64,000 nucleotides of DNA, taken from positions 8,292,501-8,356,500 of the forward strand of contig NZ_CP166850.1 in assembly GCF_041346945.1 (NCBI RefSeq), read 5' to 3'. The translations under genes were made by a program, and so were the position numbers. Under the pieces are notes generated by a model, which ran no database searches, was not told the DNA's origin, and worked only from the letters and a program-made list of their open reading frames with translations. Below are positions 58,718 to 64,000 of the stretch, piece after piece. Source of the stretch: Amycolatopsis sp. cg9 (GTDB lineage Bacteria > Actinomycetota > Actinomycetes > Mycobacteriales > Pseudonocardiaceae). The first letter of the stretch is position 1. The number at the start of each line of letters is the position of its first letter.

Positions 58718-59386
58718 TCAGCCGCTGCGGGCCATGGCGCCCGAGATCAGCATCGTCAGCCCGTGCTGCAGCGCCGGCGCCAGCTCCAGGTGCAGTGCCT
58801 TCAGCGCCGGGTCCGCCTCGTACGCCGCGAGCGCGCTCGGCGCCGGGCGGCAGTGCGTCCACAACCCGCCCGTCATGATCATCGCCATCAGGCAGACCGA
58901 AGCCGCCTCCGTGCCCACCTCGGGGACGTACCGGCGGAGCAGGTCGGCCATCGACTCCAGGCCGGCCAGCGCCGACTGCTTGAACCGCACCACGACGTCG
59001 ACGGACACGTTGTGCTCCAGGACACCCGCCTGCGCGCCGATCAGGTCGCACAGCACCGTGCGGCGGGCCAGGGACTGGGCGACCACCGTCGCGAACGCGT
59101 CGCCGCGCTCCCGGGCCGGCCGGTCGCGGTCGACGCCCGCGGCCAGCTCGTCCGCCACCTCGGCCAGCCAGTCCCGCAAGGCACCCTGGAGCAGTTCGAG
59201 CAGGACCGCTTCGCGGGATTCGAAGTAGCGCAGCACGTTGGACTTGGCCAGGCCGACCCGGCGGCTGAGCTCGTTGAGGCTCACGTCGGCCACCGGCATC
59301 TCGTCGAGCATGGCCAGCGCCGTGTCGAGGATCGTGCGCCGCCGCTCCTCTCGCTGCTCCGCGCTGCGCGCTCGCTGGAACGTCAT
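58718..59386 (-). CDS. TetR family transcriptional regulator
   Basis: A 222-residue TetR protein. The helix-turn-helix is DVSLNELSRRVGLAKSNVLRYFESREAVLLELL. The C-terminal domain (AQSLARRTVLCDLIGAQAGV, then GTEAASVCLMAMIMTGGLWT) matches the TetR group often next to SDR genes. It is divergent from the SDR gene at 59518. The 131-base gap carries three copies of an 11-base motif and a canonical promoter, so it probably represses both directions. Confidence 0.87.
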   Translation of the reverse strand: MTFQRARSAEQREERRRTILDTALAMLDEMPVADVSLNELSRRVGLAKSNVLRYFESREAVLLELLQGALRDWLAEVADELAAGVDRDRPARERGDAFATVVAQSLARRTVLCDLIGAQAGVLEHNVSVDVVVRFKQSALAGLESMADLLRRYVPEVGTEAASVCLMAMIMTGGLWTHCRPAPSALAAYEADPALKALHLELAPALQHGLTMLISGAMARSG

Positions 59387-59419
59387 GAGATCAGCCTAAC
59401 GCCCTTCGCCCGAAGTTAA

Positions 59420-59485
59420 AGACCGACAGTCTCTTGACAATAGACCGCCGGTTCCTTAGCGTCGGTCTCATAACAGACCGCCGGT
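59420..59485 (+). promoter_or_regulatory. SDR promoter with repeated TetR-type motif
   Basis: TTGACA (59434-59439), a 17-base spacer and TAGCGT (59457-59462) form a strong promoter. AGACCGCCGGT occurs exactly at 59442-59452 and 59475-59485, and with two changes (AGACCGACAGT) at 59420-59430. The spacings are 22 and 33 bases, whole helical turns. CGGTCT (59463-59468) and AGACCG (59475-59480) also form an inverted repeat. The adjacent TetR gene is the candidate binder. Confidence 0.68.
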
Positions 59486-59517
59486 CCGCAAGGGCCGCCA
59501 CCGGAGGGACCCCCGAC

Positions 59518-60426
59518 ATGGGCACGAACTGGACCGACCGCGACGTCCCGAGCCAGCAGGGCCGCGTCGCCGTGATCACCGGCGCCAACACCGGGCTCGG
59601 CTTCGACACGGCCAAGGTGCTGGCCGAGCGCGGCGCGACGCTGGTGCTCGCCGTGCGCGACGTCGAGAAGGGCAAGAAAGCGGCCGCCCGGCTGGGCGCG
59701 AACGCCGACGTCACCGTGCAGGAGCTGGACCTCGCGTCCCTGGACTCCGTCCGCGCCGCCGCGGCCGAGCTGCGCGGGACGCTGCCGAAGATCGACCTGC
59801 TCATCAACAACGCCGGCGTCATGTACCCGCCGCGGCAGACCACCCGCGAGGGCTTCGAGCTGCAGTTCGGCACCAACCACCTCGGGCACTTCGCGTTCAC
59901 CGGCCTGCTGCTGGACCTCCTGCTGCCGGTCGAGGGCTCCCGGGTCGTGACGGTCGCCAGCATCGCCCACCGGATCCGCGCCGCGATCCACTTCGACGAC
60001 CTGCAGTGGGAGAACTCCTACGACCGCGTCGCCGCCTACGGGCAGGCCAAGCTCGCCAACCTGATGTTCAGCTACGAACTGCAGCGCCGCCTGGCGCCGC
60101 GGGGCACCACCGCCGCCGTCGCCGCCCACCCCGGGGTGGCGCGCACCGAGCTGATGCGCAACTCCCCCGCGATCGCCCGCGCGCTCTTCCCGGCCGTCGC
60201 GCCGCTGTTCACCCAGAGCTCGGAGCGGGGCGCGCTCCCGATCCTGCGCGCCGCGACCGACCCCGCCGCCCTCGGCGGCCAGTACTACGGCCCCGACGGT
60301 CTCGGCGGCTACCGCGGCCGCCCGCAGGTCGTCGCCTCGAGCCCGCAGTCCTACGACGTCGCGGTGCAGCGGCGCTTGTGGACGGTGTCGGAGGAGCTCA
60401 CCGGGGTCAAGTTCCCGGTCGGCTGA
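59518..60426 (+). CDS. SDR family oxidoreductase (retinol dehydrogenase/WWOX-like)
   Basis: A 302-residue SDR. It shows VAVITGANTGLGFDTAKVLA, then LDLASLDSVRAAAAELRGTL, LLINNAGVMYPPRQTTREGF, FGTNHLGHFAFTGLLLDLL and the catalytic YGQAK in AAYGQAKLANLMFSYEL. The GANTGLGF and NHLGHF forms are typical of the retinol dehydrogenase-like group. The ATG at 59518 follows GGAGGG. A promoter with repeated operator-like motifs lies upstream and a divergent TetR gene beyond it. Substrate unknown. Confidence 0.88.
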   Translation: MGTNWTDRDVPSQQGRVAVITGANTGLGFDTAKVLAERGATLVLAVRDVEKGKKAAARLGANADVTVQELDLASLDSVRAAAAELRGTLPKIDLLINNAGVMYPPRQTTREGFELQFGTNHLGHFAFTGLLLDLLLPVEGSRVVTVASIAHRIRAAIHFDDLQWENSYDRVAAYGQAKLANLMFSYELQRRLAPRGTTAAVAAHPGVARTELMRNSPAIARALFPAVAPLFTQSSERGALPILRAATDPAALGGQYYGPDGLGGYRGRPQVVASSPQSYDVAVQRRLWTVSEELTGVKFPVG

Positions 60427-60502
60427 TCCGTCCACAACGGACTGACGTCCCTGGGGGTGACAGGACCAGGCACCGGCACCGCGCGCGGATTACCGTGAAG
60501 TG

Positions 60503-61357
60503 GTGACCGACGAACCGAACCTCCTGGGCGATCACCTCCGCGCCCGCCGGGAGCTGCTGACCCCCGAGCAGGCCGGCGTCCCGGCCGTCGGGGTGCGGCG
60601 GGTGCCGGGGCTGCGCCGGGAAGAGGTCGCGCTGCTGGCCGGCATCAGCGCCGACTACTACCTGCGCCTGGAGCAGGGCCGCGACCGCAACCCCTCGCGG
60701 CAGGTCCTCGAAGCGATCGCCCGCGTGCTGCAGCTCGACGACGACACCACGGCGTACCTGATCGGCCTCACCGAGCACCGGCCGCGGAAACGGCGACGGC
60801 GCCGTCGGAAGGAGACCGTCCCGCCGGGCATGGTCAAGTTCCTCGCGGCGGTCGGGCTGCCCGCGTTCGTCGAGGGCCGCTACCTCGACGTGCTGGCGGC
60901 CAACCCGCTCGCCGAGGCGATCTCACCGCGGCTCGTCGCCGGGGCCAACCGGCTGCGGGACGTGTTCCTCGACCCGGCCGAGCGGGCCCTCTTCCCCGAC
61001 TGGCACCTCGCCACCCAGGGTCTGGTGGCGGGGTTCCGCCAGTCGGTCGGGACCGAGACCGACGACCCGCGGTTCATCGAGCTCGTCGGGGAGCTTTCCC
61101 TGGCCAGTCCCCGGTTCCGCGAGCTGTGGGCCCGCCACGACGTCGCGAACCGGCGGGGCGCGACCGTGCGCTTCGACCACCCGCAGGTCGGCGAACTGGT
61201 GCTGAACCGGGAAAAGCTGGTGCTCAGCGACGCGCCCGGGCTCGTGCTCGCGGTCTACCACCCCGATCCCGGTACCGACGCCGCGGACAAGCTGGCGTTG
61301 CTCGGCTCCGCCGCGCTGGCACCGGCCCCACCCCTCCGGAAGGACGTCCGATCATGA
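60503..61357 (+). CDS. XRE/MmyB-like transcriptional regulator
   Basis: A 284-residue regulator. The N-terminal helix-turn-helix (residues 5-80) reads RRVPGLRREEVALLAGISAD and YYLRLEQGRDRNPSRQVLEA. Residues 105-260 form an MmyB-like ligand-binding domain (MVKFLAAVGLPAFVEGRYLD, then LWARHDVANRRGATVRFDHP). MmyB-like domains can bind fatty-acid-type ligands (family knowledge). There is no ribosome site, but TACCGT lies six bases before the GTG at 60503, which suits a leaderless start (the GTG at 60500 is an alternative). Its stop overlaps the SDR start (ATGA), so it is an autoregulated pair. Confidence 0.85.
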   Translation: MTDEPNLLGDHLRARRELLTPEQAGVPAVGVRRVPGLRREEVALLAGISADYYLRLEQGRDRNPSRQVLEAIARVLQLDDDTTAYLIGLTEHRPRKRRRRRRKETVPPGMVKFLAAVGLPAFVEGRYLDVLAANPLAEAISPRLVAGANRLRDVFLDPAERALFPDWHLATQGLVAGFRQSVGTETDDPRFIELVGELSLASPRFRELWARHDVANRRGATVRFDHPQVGELVLNREKLVLSDAPGLVLAVYHPDPGTDAADKLALLGSAALAPAPPLRKDVRS

Positions 61358-62133
61358 GCAAGCTCGCCCTCGTCACCGGCGCCACGTCGGGCATCGGCCG
61401 GGCGTTCGCCGAGCGCCTGGCCGCCGACGGCCACGACCTGGTGCTCGTCGGCCGGCGCCGGGAACGGCTCGACGAGTTCGCCGCCGCCCACACCGAAGTC
61501 GAGGTCCGCACGGTGGCGGCGGACCTGGCCACCGACGACGGCATCGACGCGGTCGCGGAGATCGCCGGCGGCGAGCCCCTCGACCTGCTGGTGAACAACG
61601 CGGGCGTCGCGCACTACATGCCGCTGGCCGACCTGTCCGCGAACCAGGCCCGCGAACTGGTCAAGGTCAAGGTCCTCGCCCCCACGCTGCTGTCCCGCGC
61701 GGCCGTGGCGGGCATGGTGGAACGCGGCCGGGGCGCGATCGTGAACGTGGCGGGAATGATCGCCTTCAGCGGCCCCGCCCCGCAGGCCCGGCTGCCGCGG
61801 CGGACGGTCTACGCCGGAACCCTGGCCCACCTGGTCACGATGTCGCAGACGCTCGGCGCCGAACTCGATGGCACCGGCGTCCGCGTCCAGGTGGTGTGCC
61901 CGGGGGTGGTCGCGACCGAGTTCCACTCCCGCCAAGGTCTGGACCTGAGCGCGGTCCCGCGGATGAGCGCGGCCGACGTCGTTTCGGCTTCGCTGCGCGG
62001 GCTGGAGCTGGGCGAGGTCGTGTGCGCACCGGGCGTGGAAGACGCCGGGCTGCTGACGTCGGTCTTCGAGGCGGAGCTGGCCGCGTTCGGCGGGCAGCGG
62101 CCTGAACTCGCCTCCCGCTACCGGCCGGCCTGA
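61354..62133 (+). CDS. SDR-fold protein lacking catalytic Ser and Lys
   Basis: A 259-residue SDR. The cofactor motif LALVTGATSGIGRAFAERLA and LDLLVNNAGVAHYMPLAD are intact, but the active site is not. The Ser position is Gly (G134 in IVNVAGMIAFSG), and Y-x-x-x-K is Y153-A-G-T-L157. The codons are GGA and CTG, so these are not single-base slips of AAG/TCG type. It is co-translated with the MmyB-like regulator. It may be a degenerating enzyme or a binding/sensor protein. The rest of the frame is intact, with normal codon use. Confidence 0.82.
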   Translation: MSKLALVTGATSGIGRAFAERLAADGHDLVLVGRRRERLDEFAAAHTEVEVRTVAADLATDDGIDAVAEIAGGEPLDLLVNNAGVAHYMPLADLSANQARELVKVKVLAPTLLSRAAVAGMVERGRGAIVNVAGMIAFSGPAPQARLPRRTVYAGTLAHLVTMSQTLGAELDGTGVRVQVVCPGVVATEFHSRQGLDLSAVPRMSAADVVSASLRGLELGEVVCAPGVEDAGLLTSVFEAELAAFGGQRPELASRYRPA

Positions 62134-62640
62134 TTTGTGCAGCGACATTCACCACCCGCGAGGGTCGCTCCCAGTGTGGAATGAGTGACGGCTCAGCGCA
62201 CGTCCGCGGAGCCCGCCGAGGACGTGAACGCGGGCAGGCTTCGAGCCACGCGCCAGAGCTCCGCGGGCGCGGGTCCACGGCACGAGGCGGACGGCATCGG
62301 CGTCGACGTCAGGCTTGACGGCGCCACGCACGCAGCCGACCTCGACCTGGGCACCAGCCCCTCGAAGAGAGGCAGAACCGAAAACCGGCCGAGCTGCCGA
62401 GCGCCGTCAACGCGCCAAAGAATCGTTGCGCCGGGGCCCTTCGAACATCGCCGGTGACGCCGTTGCCCAGGTCTTCGACGAGAACGGTTTCTCCACCCGG
62501 CTCGCGAATCGCGTCGTCGACAACGTTCCCTGATATCACCCGGTCGCCTTGCGGGAACACGGGCTCTGCGTGAGCCTGAACGATTCCGCGAAGGGTCTCG
62601 ACCCCGCGACCCATGCGAAGCATGCCGAGAAGCCCGTCCG
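62134..62640. other. Gene-poor stretch with coding remnants
   Basis: No convincing gene lies here. Short open frames exist on both strands without good starts or family likeness. A plus-strand piece near 62,450-62,533 (DAVAQVFDENGFSTRLANRV, ending VDNVP and a stop) has normal high-GC codon use and looks like the tail of a lost gene. The rest shows lower G/C at third positions. I see no clear repeats or terminators. Confidence 0.45.
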
Positions 62641-62862
62641 CGCCGATTCCCCGCCGAAGCCCTCGGCGCGGCATCGGCGTTCGGGATCAAGAAGGCTCTT
62701 GGCGCACTTCCACTCGGTCAGCTGCACAAAGCGTTGAGAGCCATGATTCCGCTCACCTGCCCGGATCCGGACACCTGCCCGGCCCGGAAGGACGTCGTGA
62801 AGACCTACATTTCCCCCGTCCTGAGCGAAGATCCGAAAGCGCTCGTCGCCGGACTTCACTGA
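62641..62862 (+). pseudogene. C-terminal gene remnant
   Basis: A plus-strand frame with good codon use reads FPAEALGAASAFGIKKALGA, then QLHKALRAMIPLTCPDPDTC, and PVLSEDPKALVAGLH before a stop at 62860-62862. There is no start codon in frame before the ATG at 62743, which would give only 39 residues. I do not recognise the family. It overlaps the convergent MarR gene by 7 bases. It is probably the end of a gene whose 5' part has been lost. Confidence 0.45.
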
Positions 62863-63299
62863 TCGCGATCCCCGGAAGCCTTCAGCAGCAACCGGTGCAG
62901 GGTGTCCTGCTCGCGCGGGGTCAGCCGCGCGAGCAGCTCTTCCGTCACCACGCCCGAGATCTGCTCGGTCTTCGCCACCATCGCGCGGCCTTCTCCGGTC
63001 AGCGTCAGGACGTGCCGGCGCCGGTCCTCCGTGTCCCGTTCGCGTCGCACCCAGCCTGCGGCCTCCAGGCGGTCGAGCACCTTCACCAGGTCGCTGCGGT
63101 CGAGGCCGAGGCGGTCGGCGACGGACTGCTGGGACAGCGGGCCGTACTCGCCGACGCAGACCAGGACGTAGAAGTCGCGCAACGACGTGCCGATCGCCGC
63201 CAGCTCTTCGTCGATGCGGGCGACGCCGGTGCGGTGGAGGCGGCCCATCAGGTAAGTGGGCCAGCGCAGCAGGGCGCGGGGGCGGTCGGCGGCGGACAT
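62856..63299 (-). CDS. MarR family transcriptional regulator
   Basis: A 147-residue MarR protein. The core is SLRDFYVLVCVGEYGPLSQQ, then SVADRLGLDRSDLVKVLDRL (recognition helix) and RRERDTEDRRRHVLTLTGEG (wing with D-x-R-x-R). It is divergent from an SDR gene, 63 bases apart. Overlapping palindromes on the SDR promoter are the likely binding sites. Confidence 0.87.
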   Translation of the reverse strand: MSAADRPRALLRWPTYLMGRLHRTGVARIDEELAAIGTSLRDFYVLVCVGEYGPLSQQSVADRLGLDRSDLVKVLDRLEAAGWVRRERDTEDRRRHVLTLTGEGRAMVAKTEQISGVVTEELLARLTPREQDTLHRLLLKASGDRDQ

Positions 63300-63326
63300 G
63301 ACGTGATCCTAGGTCACGAAAGCGGG

Positions 63327-63359
63327 TTGGCACAATTGTAGGAGTTCCCTACAGTAGGG
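63327..63359 (+). promoter_or_regulatory. Leaderless SDR promoter with MarR-type operators
   Basis: TTGGCA (63327-63332), a 17-base spacer and TACAGT (63350-63355) form a promoter only 7 bases before the SDR start, implying a leaderless transcript. TGTAGG (63337-63342) and CCTACA (63348-63353) are one inverted repeat. CCCTAC (63347-63352) and GTAGGG (63354-63359) are a second, overlapping one. Both cover the -10, so the divergent MarR protein could block it. Confidence 0.72.
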
Positions 63360-63362
63360 GAC

Positions 63363-64000
63363 ATGAACGAATCCAAAGTCGCCCTCGTCACCGGCGCGAG
63401 CCGGGCGCAAGGGCTCGGCTTCGCCGTCGCCCGCGAGCTCGCCACCCGCGGCTACCACGCCGTCCTCGCCGGGCGGAACCTCGAGCGGACGAGGGAGCTG
63501 GCCGCCCTGCTGGCCGCCGAAGGGCTCTCCGCCGACGCCGTGCGCCTCGACATCACCGACCCCGGAGACATCACCGCCTGCGTCGAGCACCTCCGCGGCC
63601 CGGCCGGACGGCTCGACGCGCTGGTCAACAACGCCGCCACCATGCCCGACTTCACCGTGACGTCCCTGCTGGACGCGGACATGGCCGCCGCCCGCGCCTC
63701 CTACGACGTCGCCGTCCTCGGCTCCTGGGCCCTCACCCAGGCCTGCCTGCCGCTGCTGCGGGCCGCGCCCGCCGCCCGGATCGTCAACGTCTCCAGCGGG
63801 GCCGCCGCGCAGATCGGCGCCGGCGTCGAAGCCGTCCGGGCGCCCGGGTACGCGCTGGCCAAGTACGCCCTCGAAGGCCTGACCGCGGCCCTCGCCGCCG
63901 AACTGCGCGGCACCGGGATCCACGTCGAAGCGGTCGATCCCGGCTCGGTGGCCACCCACCCCGAACGCGGCGACGACGCCGACGACCGCTCGCCCGCCGA
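63363..64000 (+). CDS. SDR family oxidoreductase, partial at right edge
   Basis: The first 212 codons of an SDR, cut by the window end. It shows VALVTGASRAQGLGFAVARE, LDALVNNAATMPDF, the serine in IVNVSSGAAAQIG and the catalytic YALAK (GYALAKYALEGLTAAL), then VEAVDPGSVATHP. All catalytic residues are present. The ATG at 63363 directly follows the promoter, and AGGGG could serve weakly as ribosome site. It is divergent from the MarR gene and probably repressed by it. Confidence 0.87.
   Translation, partial: MNESKVALVTGASRAQGLGFAVARELATRGYHAVLAGRNLERTRELAALLAAEGLSADAVRLDITDPGDITACVEHLRGPAGRLDALVNNAATMPDFTVTSLLDADMAAARASYDVAVLGSWALTQACLPLLRAAPAARIVNVSSGAAAQIGAGVEAVRAPGYALAKYALEGLTAALAAELRGTGIHVEAVDPGSVATHPERGDDADDRSPA

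Overview
The window reads as a chromosomal stretch from a high-GC actinomycete, most like Pseudonocardiaceae and in particular Amycolatopsis (inferred from gene content, not proven). Codons strongly prefer G/C in the third position, GTG starts are common, and several genes look leaderless. There are accessory type VII (ESX) secretion genes, many TetR/MarR/LysR/HxlR regulators paired with redox enzymes, secreted hydrolases, a nonribosomal peptide synthetase (NRPS) operon and an RHS polymorphic toxin. I saw no tRNA, rRNA, CRISPR array, insertion sequence or integrase.

Layout. 1-1,120: the start of an MHS-type MFS transporter (running off the left edge) coupled to a GNAT acetyltransferase. 1,206-5,414: a minus-strand ESX accessory operon (EspG-like, helical protein, WXG/Gly-rich protein, EspC-like protein, YbaB-like protein) with no ESX core genes in view. 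5,568-15,664: ketopantoate reductase, beta-lactamase-fold protein, flavin reductase, two small secreted proteins (one perhaps aerolysin-like, one crystallin/I36-like), a PL7 alginate lyase, an LLM oxidoreductase, two secreted alpha/beta hydrolases and a MarR regulator. 15,716-25,430: TetR/DipZ pair, TetR/SDR pair, an aldehyde dehydrogenase-MFS operon, AhpD-like protein, two decayed genes, and an HxlR-controlled monooxygenase/NmrA operon. 25,427-30,000: DUF6461-type protein, a second aldehyde dehydrogenase, cupin and GlxA-type regulator. 30,032-34,963: a 1,643-residue secreted protein joining a cutinase and an SGNH hydrolase to nine tandem FN3-like repeats.

35,427-46,234 is the most interesting region. 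It is a five-gene minus-strand operon: a bimodular NRPS (C-A-PCP-C-A-PCP-TE), a flavin monooxygenase, a PapA-like acyltransferase, an SDR and a SnoaL-like protein. The first A domain reads as serine and the second resembles proline codes. This NRPS plus flavoprotein arrangement is that of bacterial pyrrolizidine-type pathways (legonmycin, pyrrolizixenamide, brabantamide), here with extra tailoring genes. A divergent LysR/IMPase-like pair and a large hairpin lie upstream.

48,141-54,696: an NAD(P)-binding protein, a DUF2235 hydrolase and a 1,539-residue RHS toxin with a WXG-like N-terminus and a C-terminal domain resembling ADP-ribosyl cyclases, with no evident immunity gene. 54,702-64,000: a flavoprotein/membrane protein/TetR operon with a 12-bp inverted repeat in its promoter region, an alpha/beta hydrolase, a TetR/SDR pair with repeated operator-like sequences, an XRE regulator coupled to an SDR that lacks catalytic residues, a gene-remnant region, and a MarR/SDR pair cut by the right edge. 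A recurring theme is a regulator divergent from a redox gene with a clear palindrome on the promoter between them.
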